A DNA stretch of 53,976 bases from an uncultured Thiodictyon sp. (GCA_903837595.1 CAILVI010000482.1:1-53976); one strand, 5' to 3'; positions 18,029 to 27,066 are shown, numbered from the stretch's first letter. Notes: generated by a model not told the origin, from the sequence alone. Translations and numbers: made by a program.

Positions 18029-19982
18029 ATGGACAATCAATTACTCACGCTTTCGAAAATCTTCACCGAGCGGCTGTTTCGCATCCCCGACTACCAGCGC
18101 GGCTATGCATGGACAGAAAAACAGCTGAAGGACTTTTGGAATGACATCCAACAGCTTGAGTCTAACAACAATCATTACATCGGCGTTCTGACACTGGAGA
18201 CTGTTTCTCGGGAAATATACCAACACTGGGATGATGATCTCTGGATAATAGATGCAAAGAGCTATCAGCCTTAATTTTGTCGTAGATGGCCAGCAACGCT
18301 TGACTACTGCAATCATACTGATTCAATCAATTTTGGAGCTAATCAAAGCAAAGGATAAGCTGAATTTTACCGATCGAGCAGACATCCAGCGTAGATTCAT
18401 ATTCGACTCAAAGGATGACGGAATTTCCCGCTCCTATGTATTTGGGTATGAGAAAGACAACCCAAGCTATGAGTTTCTGAAAACGAGGATATTCTGCGAG
18501 CGCTCGTCAAGTGCGATGACTCAAGAGACTATTTACACACAAAACCTCTCTAATGCAAAGAATTTTTTTGGGGAACGCCTAACGGCACTTCAACGGCCAG
18601 GCCTTGAGGTATTGTACAAGAAGGTCACGCAGCATCTGCTTCTTAATATTTTCACGATCACTGAAGATGTTGATGTTTGCGTAGCGTTTGAGACGATGAA
18701 TAACAGAGGGAAACCGCTTTCGTATCTCGAGCTACTCAAGAACAGACTCATCTATCTCTCGCTAAAATTCGATGAGCCCGACTACGAGCGAAAGAAGCTT
18801 CGCGCAACAATAAACGATTGCTGGAAGGCAATCTATCATAACCTGGGACGAAATAAGGAGCAGCCGCTGGATGACGACCGGTTTTTGCAAACGCACTATG
18901 TAATTTATTTTGGGAAGAGTGTATTTGACGAAACAGCAGCTGATGAGGTCAATCGATTTCGAAGACTCTATCGAATCGATTACGCTGGCGATTTGCTTGA
19001 GAATCGCTTCGTCTCGCGAAATGTCATGTCCGATGCTTCCGTTGAAAGCCAGATCACCCTTTCCGGCGTTTATCAGTACGTCAACTCCCTGCAGGAAGCG
19101 GTGGAAATGTGGTATAAGATGTGGAACCCCTTTGATTCTGATTTCGGCCCCGAAATCCAACCCTGGCTGGATAAAATAAATCGCCTCAACATGCCCTTCT
19201 TTCAACCCTTAGTACTGGTATTCCTGCAGTCTGAGTCTTCTGACACGAGACGAATAGATTTTCTTCAGGCGATTGAACGTCAGTTGTTTATTCTTTCACC
19301 TATGCCTCGGCAATTTATGTCGCCGTTCCCCTACCTGGAGGATAGCTATAAGCTATTGATTGAGCTGAGAGGTGGAAAAGTGACCGCAGAAAAGGCAACA
19401 AAAACCATCTCCGACAAGACGGCTACGTTGCTAAGGAATAGCGAGTTCATGCGAAGCGTTTCCGCTAGGTTCCGAGCAGATGGATTTTATCGCTGGGATG
19501 GAATTCGCTACTTTCTTTTCGAGTATAACCTTGACTTACAGAAACGCTCCAAGACTGATAGGCCAAAAATTTACTGGCCTGAGTTCACGGAAGACAAAAA
19601 TGATTTCTTATCGGTCGAACATATTTTCCCCCGTCAAGCACGTCACGAGTATTGGACTTCGCGCTTTACTGGACTTACTCAAAAGCAAAGAGACGCGCTT
19701 CGTGACTCACTTGGAAATCTGCTACCTTTATCGAAGCCCAAAAACTCTAGCCTTTCGAACAAACCGTTCCCTGACAAACTGGGCGATGCGCAAAATTCGC
19801 CTATCGGGTATAGATATGGCTGTTATGCCGAGAACGAGCTAGCCAAGGAACAGCAATGGACCCCCGCATCAATCTTGGCGCGAGGTCTTCGCATGCTAGC
19901 ATTTATGGAAAAGCGATGGAACATTGAGATTGGAGATGAGAATCAGAAGAAAGCCATGCTTGGCCTCGACTTCATGAAGTGA
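18029..19982 (+). pseudogene. GmrSD-like DUF262/DUF1524 gene split by a one-base frameshift
   Basis: Residues 1-81 (from the ATG at 18029, AGGA upstream) give the DUF262 N-terminus with IPDYQRGYAWTEKQ. The frame then stops at TAA, 18272-18274. The frame that continues the protein, open from 18252, reads LNFVVDGQQRLTT, the DGQQR nucleotide-binding motif that belongs directly after SYQP. Removing one base from the TAAT at 18272-18275 would restore SYQPYFVVDGQQR. The rest runs through a helical region to a C-terminal DUF1524 HNH-like nuclease (SVEHIFPRQARHEYW). Intact relatives such as GmrSD are type IV modification-dependent restriction enzymes. The gene is much AT-richer than its flanks, a sign of transfer. 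It may be a pseudogene, a sequencing error or, less likely, a programmed frameshift. Confidence 0.82.
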
Positions 19983-20164
19983 GCAAGGTTACCCCGATCG
20001 CCCCTCAGAGAGCTTAAGAATAGACAAAGGCATTCTAGCGGGGCGTGGGCATGAAAGTAAAATCGGCAGCTAAAGGCAGACACCCGTGCAAGGAACGGGA
20101 ATACGGCAAGAGCAAGCAGGTTCTCACGAAACCATAGCTTCAATGATCCTGGAACGCAACCACC
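19983..20164. other. Gap without a recognised gene
   Basis: About 180 bases between the DUF262 gene and hicB. No convincing reading frame or hairpin was found. The hicB promoter presumably lies here but I could not pick a clear one. Composition returns towards the GC-rich background over this stretch. Confidence 0.4.
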
Positions 20165-20380
20165 ATGCCCAGTGATTTCAACGTCGTGATCGAGCGCGAC
20201 GTCGAAGGATACTTCGTTGCGTCTCTGCCGAGCCTCGCCGGATGCCATACCCAGGCCAAGTCGCTTGATGTGTTGATGGAGCGCATCCGCGAAGCAATTA
20301 AATTATGCCTGAAAGTCGAGCGAGACGAAACGCTGCCGCTTGACTTTGTCGGCCTCCAGAAAGTCAAGATTGCCGCGTGA
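20165..20380 (+). CDS. HicB-like antitoxin, orphan
   Basis: A 71-residue HicB family protein: a partial RNase H-like fold (VVIERDVEGYFVASLPSLAGCHTQAKSL is the diagnostic region, residues 7-34) with a Leu-rich helix after it (LMERIREAIKLCL). No HicA toxin frame with the usual double-stranded RNA-binding fold is seen within the flanking bases on either strand, so it is an orphan or a solitary regulator. It has no DNA-binding extension. The next gene is the convergent ParE-like toxin, with about 45 bases between the stops. Confidence 0.8.
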   Translation: MPSDFNVVIERDVEGYFVASLPSLAGCHTQAKSLDVLMERIREAIKLCLKVERDETLPLDFVGLQKVKIAA

Positions 20381-20425
20381 CTCACTTTTCCAGCCTAACT
20401 GGCAAGCGGACCAGCCCATCGCCGA

Positions 20426-20710
20426 TTAGAGGCTATCAGGCCAGCGCATCGCGGCATGGAGCACGCGCAGGATCTCAAGGCTGCCTGAGCCGATACGATA
20501 GGCAACGATGTAGGGCGAGCCAGCGATCACCAACTCCCGGGTGCCCGGCACACGACCGCTGCGGCCTAGGTACGGGTGGTCGACAAGACGCTCCGCGGCA
20601 TCCAGTATCCGCAGAACCATCCGCACGGCGGCCTGGGGATCGTCGACCTCAATGTCGGTCTCGATCCCGTCAAGGTCGCTGGCGGCGCGTCTAGTCCAGC
20701 GCAGCCGCAA
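20426..20710 (-). CDS. RelE/ParE family toxin
   Basis: A 94-residue protein of the ParE/RelE toxin superfamily: an N-terminal strand-helix (LRWTRRAASDLDGIETDI), a middle helix ending in HPYLGRSGRVPGTREL, and the C-terminal strands SPYIVAYRIG and LEILRVLHAAMRWP. ParE members act on DNA gyrase and RelE members cleave mRNA; this one looks ParE-like (HPYLGR, VLHAAMRWP). The start is TTG at 20710, supported by GGGAGG six bases upstream, inside the antitoxin gene. Overlap with the antitoxin is 20 bases. Confidence 0.88.
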   Translation of the reverse strand: MRLRWTRRAASDLDGIETDIEVDDPQAAVRMVLRILDAAERLVDHPYLGRSGRVPGTRELVIAGSPYIVAYRIGSGSLEILRVLHAAMRWPDSL

Positions 20711-20933
20711 GCTTGGCCTCCCAGTGCCGCCTCACCGACTGGTGCTCGATCAACTCACCGGCATCGGCCTGCGCGATCCCTTCGCGGGTCGCCGCCACCT
20801 GCCAGGCGTTGTGACTCAAGAACGCGACGACCGCCCGCTCGACCAAATCGGACTTGGTGCGCGCTGTGGCCTGTACCAGGGCATCGAGCGCTTGGTCGGT
20901 CTCATCGCTCAGACTCAGGGTCATGGTAGACAT
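20691..20933 (-). CDS. ParD-like ribbon-helix-helix antitoxin
   Basis: An 80-residue antitoxin. Residues 2-45 are a ribbon-helix-helix DNA-binding domain: TMTLSLSDETDQALDAL, then TARTKSDLVERAVVAFL. The C-terminal part (REGIAQADAGELIEHQSV) is the toxin-binding tail. It is upstream of and overlaps the toxin gene, the normal order for ParDE, and is expected to repress its own promoter. The first ATG of MSTMTLS is chosen; the ATG nine bases later is equally possible. The gene diverges from the PTPS operon. Confidence 0.85.
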   Translation of the reverse strand: MSTMTLSLSDETDQALDALVQATARTKSDLVERAVVAFLSHNAWQVAATREGIAQADAGELIEHQSVRRHWEAKLAAALD

Positions 20934-20968
20934 CGGTTGGGGTTCCGACAGGAGCAGGATTGATCTAG

Positions 20969-20996
20969 AGTGTAGCCCTTCAGGTACAGCGGTCAA
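20969..20996 (-). promoter_or_regulatory. Candidate promoter of the parD-parE module
   Basis: On the minus strand TTGACC (20996-20991) and TACACT (20974-20969) are separated by 16 bases, a good sigma-70-like pair. Transcription would start about 25-30 bases before the parD ATG. The adjacent CTAGATCAATCC region may hold the autorepressor site, but no clear palindrome was found. Confidence 0.5.
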
Positions 20997-21139
20997 CACC
21001 ACGCAACCCACGGCAGCAAGAAACTGAGCCCAATAGCCCGGTCCTCCAGTCGGATCCGCGTCCCGCCCGCCCTTTGATCCCACCGATTGCCCCACATCTA
21101 CAAGGGCACAGCAACCACGCCCACCACCCGGAGTCCCCC

Positions 21140-21634
21140 GTGCCACCAGAGTCCCTGACCTGCATCGAGATCAGCAAGGAGTACCTGAACTTCAGCGCCG
21201 GGCACTTCACCATCTTCTCCGCCACCGAGCGGGAGAACCTGCACGGGCACAATTTCCAAGTCCGCTGTGCAGTGACTGCGGGAATCGGGCCAGACGGTCT
21301 GGCCTTCGACTATGTGCTGCTCAAACGGGTGCTGCGGGACCTGTGCGATGCACTCGACGAGCGGGTACTGCTCCCGGAACTCTCCCCCTATCTGGCCTTG
21401 GAGCACCAGGACGGGATGGTGGTCGCCCGCTTCGCCGACGAACGCATCCCCTTCCTGGCCCGCGACTGCCTGGAGCTACCGATCCGCAACGTCACCATTG
21501 AGGAACTGGCTGGCCTGTTGGTCATACGCCTCCGGGCGCGGCCGGAACTCACGGGCCTTGATCTGCGGGCGCTGGAGATCGGGGTCTCATCCAGCCCCGG
21601 ACAATGGGCCTTTTCGCATTGGGAGTCCGCATGA
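21140..21634 (+). CDS. 6-pyruvoyl-tetrahydropterin synthase family protein, Cys replaced by Glu
   Basis: A 164-residue member of the PTPS/QueD family that acts on dihydroneopterin triphosphate or a related pterin. His22 (SAGH), His35 and His37 (LHGHNF) are the zinc ligands. The position normally held by the catalytic Cys before HGH is instead ENLHGH, with Glu32 three residues before the first His, as in the PTPS-III type that makes 6-hydroxymethyl-dihydropterin in some folate pathways. A GTG start at 21140 has GGAG six bases upstream; a TTG at 21074 has no such support. It overlaps the next gene by ATGA. It heads a three-gene operon with two SDR genes, suggesting pterin side-chain processing; queuosine synthesis is less likely. 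Confidence 0.8.
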   Translation: MPPESLTCIEISKEYLNFSAGHFTIFSATERENLHGHNFQVRCAVTAGIGPDGLAFDYVLLKRVLRDLCDALDERVLLPELSPYLALEHQDGMVVARFADERIPFLARDCLELPIRNVTIEELAGLLVIRLRARPELTGLDLRALEIGVSSSPGQWAFSHWESA

Positions 21635-22332
21635 ACCTCTTGATCGTCACCGGCGCCAGCTCCGGCATCGGGCGTGCCATCGCCGCCCGCTTTGCGTTGG
21701 ATGGCTACCAGGTCATCAACATCTCCCGCCACCCCTGCCCCGCACCAGGCGTGGAGAACATCCACTGCGACCTGGCGACCCCGGACGCGGCGGATGGACT
21801 CGGGAGCGAACTGGCGCCCTGGCTGGAGCGGGCCGACCGGGTGTGCCTGGTGCATAACGCCTCGGCCATGCACCGCAACCGGGTCGACAACCTGGCGGAC
21901 GCCGACCTGCGTGCCACCCTGGAGCTCAACCTGGTCGCCCCCAACGCACTGAACCGGATCGCCATCCCGCACCTGAAACCCGGGTCCAGCATCCTGTATA
22001 TCGGCAGCACCCTGGCCGAGAAGGCGGTCCCCGGGGTCGCCGGCTATGTCATCGCCAAGCACGCACTGGTCGGCCTGATGCGCGCCACCTGCCAGGACCT
22101 GGCCGGGCGTGGCATCCACACCTGCATGGTCTGCCCGGGGTTCACGGACACCCCGCAGATCCGTGCACTGATCGGCGACAACGCGGACACCCTGGCCGCG
22201 ATCACCGGTCTGTCGGCCTTCGATCGGCTGATCGAACCGCAGGAGATCGCCGCCGCGGTCGCCTTCGCCGCCAGCGCCCCGGTACTCAACGGCGCCCTGA
22301 TCCACGCCAACCTGGGGCAACGGGAACGATGA
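21631..22332 (+). CDS. Short-chain dehydrogenase, sepiapterin-reductase-like
   Basis: A 233-residue SDR. The NAD(P) motif TGASSGIG is at residues 7-14, the NNAG-like element reads VHNASAMH, the catalytic Ser is in YIGST, and the catalytic Tyr-Lys pair is YVIAK. The ATG overlaps the PTPS-family stop, and the gene's own stop overlaps the next SDR start, so all three are translationally coupled. The length and compact C-terminus fit sepiapterin reductase or benzil reductase-like SDRs. Reduction of a pterin side chain is an inference from the neighbour. Confidence 0.85.
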   Translation: MNLLIVTGASSGIGRAIAARFALDGYQVINISRHPCPAPGVENIHCDLATPDAADGLGSELAPWLERADRVCLVHNASAMHRNRVDNLADADLRATLELNLVAPNALNRIAIPHLKPGSSILYIGSTLAEKAVPGVAGYVIAKHALVGLMRATCQDLAGRGIHTCMVCPGFTDTPQIRALIGDNADTLAAITGLSAFDRLIEPQEIAAAVAFAASAPVLNGALIHANLGQRER

Positions 22333-23099
22333 GCATGGATTCGCCAATCGGTCCGCGCGTCGTCTGCATCAGCGGCGGCACCTCAGGCATCGGTGCCGCG
22401 CTGGTCGCCGCATTCCTCGCGACCGGCGAGCGGGTCTATACCTTCGGTCGCAACGCCGAGCGGGTGGCCCGGCTCGCGCAGCGGCACGCGGACGCCGTCG
22501 CGGCCGGGAACCTGGCCGTCACGGTCGCCGACGTGACCGACGACGCCTTTCGCGCCGAACTGGCCACGCGGATCGGCACCGAGTGCGGACGGCTGGATTG
22601 CCTGGTCAACAACGCCGGGATCATCCGCGGGGGCGGCTGCCTGGAAGAGAGCCTCGCGGACTGGCGCGCGACCCTGGAGACCAACCTGATCGCCCCCTTC
22701 GCGCTCACCCAGGTCTGCGCCCCACTGCTGCGGCGCAGCCCGGCGCCGGCGGTCATCAATATCTCATCCGCCTGCGCGCAGCACCCCTTCGTCACCTGCG
22801 GCTCCACCAGTTACTCGGTCAGCAAGGCCGGGCTCGACATGCTGACGCGGCGGCTGGCCCTCGCACTCGGGCCCGAGGGCATCCGCGTCAACGGCGTCGC
22901 GCCCGGTGTCGTGCCCTCGGAGATGTGGGGGGACGCCACCGGGCTGATCGATGACATCGTGAGCCATCGGCACGTCCTGCAACACCGGGTGGTAGACCCG
23001 GACGATGTGGCCCGCGCGGTGCTGTTTCTCGCCTCCGCGCAGGCGCGGGTGGTGACCGGGACCATCCTCAATGTGGATGCGGGGTATACGCTGGGGTGA
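22329..23099 (+). CDS. Short-chain dehydrogenase/reductase
   Basis: A 256-residue classical SDR. SGGTSGIG (about residues 15-22) binds the cofactor, with a basic residue after the second strand (FGRNAERV) hinting at NADP preference. NNAGIIRGGG, the Ser in INISSACA and the YSVSK pair complete the catalytic set. The C-terminal VTGTILNVDAGYTLG is typical of the family. It is the last gene of the PTPS-SDR-SDR operon, with the start overlapping the previous stop by ATGA. Substrate is unknown; a pterin or a polyol are options. Confidence 0.88.
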   Translation: MSMDSPIGPRVVCISGGTSGIGAALVAAFLATGERVYTFGRNAERVARLAQRHADAVAAGNLAVTVADVTDDAFRAELATRIGTECGRLDCLVNNAGIIRGGGCLEESLADWRATLETNLIAPFALTQVCAPLLRRSPAPAVINISSACAQHPFVTCGSTSYSVSKAGLDMLTRRLALALGPEGIRVNGVAPGVVPSEMWGDATGLIDDIVSHRHVLQHRVVDPDDVARAVLFLASAQARVVTGTILNVDAGYTLG

Positions 23100-23395
23100 G
23101 GCACGGCAGAGCGCCGCCGATGCACCGAGGGCACGGGGTCCGGTCTGCTGATCGGTGGCTGAGCGCTCAAGTCCCCACCCGGGAGCTGAGTCTCGCGGTT
23201 CTGACGGCCGGGCGGGTCGCCGAGCTGCTCGCCGCCGGGCCGCCCCCCGCGCCGGTTGAGCCCAGCGGCATCAAGGAGAGCGCAGACCTGCTGGAACCCC
23301 AATTACGGGGATAGCTGGTACGTGGCACCGGATACCTGCGGGCATCATTTGCCCGGCCCCCTGGACCGGGGGTCTTGGCGCGGTTTCGCCTGGCA
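23100..23395. other. Convergent gap, possible terminator, no gene
   Basis: About 300 bases lie between the SDR and arnD stops. A frame of some 60 codons from 23096 matches no family I know and has poor support. CCCCCTGGACCGGGGG at 23358-23373 is a short GC-rich hairpin on either strand that could end the arn transcript; no T-tract follows. The rest shows no recognisable feature. Confidence 0.4.
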
Positions 23396-24301
23396 TCAGG
23401 AAACCACCACACCCTGTACGGCCAAGAGCCCGCTGCGCCCCGGCACCTGCCGCCAATCGACCTGGTGGGTCGGCAGCCGCTCAAGGTCCAGGGTCTCGTA
23501 GACCGAGCGCAAGGGTACGATGCGCGGGCCACTGTCGAGCCACTGCTTGAGCAACGCGCGCATGACCGGCAGCAGCCGCTGCCCTTCGAGCTCCGCGTGC
23601 AGCGTATAGACATGGCCATGCGGCCGGCGATCACGGCTGGCGGCGAAGACGTGGTCCTGCACATTCGCCTCGGTGATCCCATCGCAACCGATCAGCTCAT
23701 CGAGCGTCGGCAGGGTCGTCGGCAACTGAGGGCAGGTGGAACGCACGCCGTTTAAGATCGGATAGTAGGGGCAGGTGCCCCGGGTGTCGCTCGCATAGTC
23801 GAAGCCGAACCGCTGCTCCAGCGCCAAGACATTGGGGTTGATCTGCCAACCAGCGGCACCGTGGACCTTCGGCACCGCGGAGAAGACCCGCTCGAAGGCG
23901 TCGCAGGCGAGGCGCAGCTCCCGCTCGGTCCAGTGCGCATCGCGGTTGGCCACCTGATCCTGCCACTTGATGTGGTCATAGACATGGACGCCGACCTCGT
24001 GCCCCGCCGCGGCGCAGGCGCGCATCACCGCCCCACCCCGCCGGGCGATGTCCGGACCGGGCAGCAAGGTTCCGTAGAGCAGCGTTTTGAGCCCGTAGTG
24101 GTGAGCGACCGAGGTGCGCCTGACCTTGGCCAGGAAGCCCGGGCGGAAGACGCGCCAGAGCGCCCGCCCGGTATGGTCAGGGCCGAGACTGAACAGGAAC
24201 GTCGCGCGGACCTGAAACTCGTCGAACAATTGCAGCAAGCGCGGCACCCCTTCCAGGGTACCGCGCAAGGTGTCGACGTCGACCTTGAGCGCGATGGTCA
24301 T
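23396..24301 (-). CDS. arnD: ArnD-type polysaccharide deacetylase family deformylase
   Basis: A 301-residue NodB-like deacetylase that removes the formyl group from undecaprenyl-phosphate-L-Ara4FN. LKVDVDTLRGT at the N-terminus gives the metal Asp; GHEVGVHVYDHIKWQD carries the two metal-binding His; HGAAGWQINP and the late HAELEG belong to the family motifs. Length matches ArnD. It starts by ATGA overlap with the end of arnT and is the last gene of the operon. Confidence 0.93.
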   Translation of the reverse strand: MTIALKVDVDTLRGTLEGVPRLLQLFDEFQVRATFLFSLGPDHTGRALWRVFRPGFLAKVRRTSVAHHYGLKTLLYGTLLPGPDIARRGGAVMRACAAAGHEVGVHVYDHIKWQDQVANRDAHWTERELRLACDAFERVFSAVPKVHGAAGWQINPNVLALEQRFGFDYASDTRGTCPYYPILNGVRSTCPQLPTTLPTLDELIGCDGITEANVQDHVFAASRDRRPHGHVYTLHAELEGQRLLPVMRALLKQWLDSGPRIVPLRSVYETLDLERLPTHQVDWRQVPGRSGLLAVQGVVVS

Positions 24302-25998
24302 GGCGCGGGCGCCGCCGCAGCGGCTTGGGCTGTCGGCACACGCCGGAACAGGGTGAACAGGTCGAGGCGAACCGGCGGGAGCGAGCCCCGCCAGATGCGT
24401 TCCCAGCCCGCGCCGATGTCGATCTCCGCACCCCGACGACGCAGGTTGGTCTCGGTGACGATATAGTCACAACGCGTCTGGGCCGGGGAGTCCACATGTT
24501 CGGTCTTGATGCCGGCCACATAGTGCAACAGGCCGCGCTCGCATTCACGCAGCGGCATCATGTTGAGATCCGCCAGACAATTGAAGTCTGCCGGCAACTG
24601 GGCACGCAGCTCGGTGAATACCCCGCGATAACTGCGCGCCTGCTCGATCCAGGGCAGATGCAGCACCGCGAGCAGTCCCCAGATCAGGGTCAGACCCACC
24701 GGCCAGGCCAGCAGGGCGGCGGCTTGCGGCGGCCTCCAGCGCCACAGGCACCAGGCCCAACCGAGCTGGAAGCCGGCCGCGATGGCGAACACCACCCGGT
24801 CCCAGGTGCCGACATAATCGACGGTGAGGAACTCGCTCAGCCAGAACCACTGGGGCGGGCGTCCCGCGACGATGTTGTAGACCCAAAACGCCCAGATGAT
24901 CAGTGACAGCAGACCGAAGAGTCCGGCGCTGAACCAGTAGCCGAACGTGACCACAGGGCGCGGCACGCGTTCCACCGCGCCGGCCGCCAGCACCGCCAGC
25001 AGCGGTAGCAGCGGCAGCGTGTAGAGCTCCCGCGCCGTACTGGAACCGAACAGCACACCCCAGCCGACCACGGATACCACCAGCGCCATCCGCACACCGG
25101 GATTGCGCCACGCCGTTTGCCGCCGCGACCAGAGGCTCCAGAGTGCCAATGGCAACACGGGCAGCGTCACCCAGGGGACCGTTTGCAGCCAGAACAGGTG
25201 AACGGTGGGCGGTCCAAGCTCCGAGAAACCCAGATAGCGGCCGAAATTGTTGTCCCAGAACCACAGATGGAAGAGCTCGGGGGAACGCAGATACAGTGCC
25301 GTCGGCCAGATCAGCAGCCAGGGCAACGCGGCCAGTGCCGCCACCAGCAAGGCCTTCAGGTAGGTCCAGGAGCGCCAGTCGCGAAACAGGACCAACAGCA
25401 CGACGCTGATACCGAGGATACCGGGCACCAGCAGACCCTTGGACATAAAGGCCAGGCCGGCACCGGTCCCGAGCCAGAAGCCACCCCAGCGATCGAGCCG
25501 CGCGCGCAGCAGACCGTAACAGGCCATGGCCATGCCGGCCGTCAGGGCCGTGTCAGTGATCATGAAGTGACCGTTGATGATCAGCCCGACGGTCGCAATC
25601 AGCAGGATGACACCAATGAGCCCCCGGCCCTCGCCCCAGGTGGCGCGCGTCATGAGCCCGGTGAACAAGAAGGCGAGCGCCATATAGAGACCGCTCGCCA
25701 GGCGCGCGGCATCGTGGGCCGGCAGGTACCCGTCGAACAGGCGCACCAGGCCGGCCGCGGTGATGTAATAGGCCGGCGGCTTCTCCATGAAGGGATCGGC
25801 CGCGAGTGTGGGCACCACCAGGTCGCCGGTGGTGGCCATGTTGTAGATGATGCCGAATGAATAGGCCTCATCCTGCTTCCAGGGGTCGTGGCCGGTCAGG
25901 CCGGGGAGCAGATAGGCCAGGGCCAACAACAGGGTACCCACCCAGATGGCGGGCCCCGCGGCCAAACGGTCCGGTGCGACAGTGTCGGTAACGCTCAT
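24298..25998 (-). CDS. arnT: ArnT-like L-Ara4N lipid A transferase (GT83)
   Basis: A 566-residue GT-C glycosyltransferase that moves 4-amino-4-deoxy-L-arabinose from undecaprenyl phosphate to lipid A at the periplasmic face of the inner membrane. About twelve hydrophobic helices are visible. The first periplasmic loop has LTGHDPWKQDEAYSFG, with the acidic residues typical of the active site, and PFMEKPPAYYI follows. The C-terminal periplasmic domain is shorter than in E. coli. The stop overlaps the arnD start and the gene begins seven bases after the arnA decarboxylase gene. Confidence 0.92.
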   Translation of the reverse strand: MSVTDTVAPDRLAAGPAIWVGTLLLALAYLLPGLTGHDPWKQDEAYSFGIIYNMATTGDLVVPTLAADPFMEKPPAYYITAAGLVRLFDGYLPAHDAARLASGLYMALAFLFTGLMTRATWGEGRGLIGVILLIATVGLIINGHFMITDTALTAGMAMACYGLLRARLDRWGGFWLGTGAGLAFMSKGLLVPGILGISVVLLVLFRDWRSWTYLKALLVAALAALPWLLIWPTALYLRSPELFHLWFWDNNFGRYLGFSELGPPTVHLFWLQTVPWVTLPVLPLALWSLWSRRQTAWRNPGVRMALVVSVVGWGVLFGSSTARELYTLPLLPLLAVLAAGAVERVPRPVVTFGYWFSAGLFGLLSLIIWAFWVYNIVAGRPPQWFWLSEFLTVDYVGTWDRVVFAIAAGFQLGWAWCLWRWRPPQAAALLAWPVGLTLIWGLLAVLHLPWIEQARSYRGVFTELRAQLPADFNCLADLNMMPLRECERGLLHYVAGIKTEHVDSPAQTRCDYIVTETNLRRRGAEIDIGAGWERIWRGSLPPVRLDLFTLFRRVPTAQAAAAAPAP

Positions 25999-26005
25999 GA
26001 GGGCC

Positions 26006-27049
26006 TCAGTCGTCGATCAGTGCGCCGGCCGCCGCCACCTCGCCGCGATAGGCGTCGAAGATGTTACGCAGGGCGTCGCGGATGGTGACCCGCGGGGCCC
26101 AGCCAAAGTCCGTTTGGGTGTTTTCGATCCAGGGGACGCGGGTCTGGATGTCCTCGTAGCCCGCGCCGTAATAGGTGGTGGAGGGTACATCAATGAGGGT
26201 GACGGCCGCGGCGCCGGCCCGATATTCCGGAATCTCTTGTGCGATCTCCAGCATCAGCACGGCCAACTCGCGCACCGACAGATCGTTACCGGGATTGCCG
26301 ATGTTGTAGATCTGGCCGGACGCCCGCCCACCCGGGTTGGCGATGATGTGCATCAGCGCACTGATGCCGTCTGAGATATCAGTGAAGCTGCGGCGCTGCT
26401 CGCCGCCGTTCACCAGCCGGATCGGCTCGCCGCGGGCGATGTGACCGAGGAACTGGGTCACGACCCGGGAACTACCCTCCTTAGGCGTGTGCAGGCTATC
26501 GAGTCCCGAACCGATCCAGTTGAACGGCCGAAACAGGGTGTAATCGAGACCCTGCTGTTGACCATAGGCCGCGATGACGCGGTCCATCAGCTGTTTGGCG
26601 CAGGAATAGATCCATCGAGGCTTGGTGATCGGCCCCAGCACCAACTTGGACTCGGTGGGATGAAACTGTGCATCCGGGCACATCCCATAGACCTCCGAGG
26701 TCGACGGGAACAGCACCCGTTTGCGATAGCGCACACAGGCGCGCACGATCGGCAGATTGGCCTCGAAGTCCAGCTCGAAAACGGACAGCGGGTCCGTGAC
26801 ATAGGTCGCCGGGGTGGCGATGGCGACCAGCGGCATCACCACGTCGCATTTCTTCACATGGTATTCAACCCATTCCCGGTTGATCGTGATGTCGCCTTCA
26901 AAAAAGTGAAAGCGCGAATGGTCCATCAAGGCGGCCACCCGGCCGCTGTTCATGTCCATACCGAACACGTCCCAATCGGTCTCATCAAGGATCCGCCGGG
27001 ACAGATGATGACCGATAAAACCGTCGACGCCGAGAATCAGTATTTTCAT
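26006..27049 (-). CDS. arnA: ArnA dehydrogenase/decarboxylase half: UDP-glucuronate to UDP-4-keto-pentose
   Basis: A 347-residue SDR protein equivalent to the C-terminal half of E. coli ArnA, which oxidises and decarboxylates UDP-glucuronic acid to UDP-L-Ara4O. LILGVDGFIGHHLSRR is the Rossmann motif; STSEVYGM has the ArnA-type Ser-Glu catalytic pair; YSCAK is the Tyr-Lys pair; FRPFNWIG is the family signature. In enterobacteria it is fused to the formyltransferase; here the two are separate genes 17 bases apart with the formyltransferase upstream. It keeps the arnC-arnA-arnT order. Confidence 0.92.
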   Translation of the reverse strand: MKILILGVDGFIGHHLSRRILDETDWDVFGMDMNSGRVAALMDHSRFHFFEGDITINREWVEYHVKKCDVVMPLVAIATPATYVTDPLSVFELDFEANLPIVRACVRYRKRVLFPSTSEVYGMCPDAQFHPTESKLVLGPITKPRWIYSCAKQLMDRVIAAYGQQQGLDYTLFRPFNWIGSGLDSLHTPKEGSSRVVTQFLGHIARGEPIRLVNGGEQRRSFTDISDGISALMHIIANPGGRASGQIYNIGNPGNDLSVRELAVLMLEIAQEIPEYRAGAAAVTLIDVPSTTYYGAGYEDIQTRVPWIENTQTDFGWAPRVTIRDALRNIFDAYRGEVAAAGALIDD

Positions 27050-27066
27050 AATAGGCTAGCAGTGGA

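Noticed and set aside
23096-23314. 72-codon frame after the second SDR
   Set aside because: Starts inside the SDR stop region, no ribosome-binding site and no family; listed only as part of the gap.
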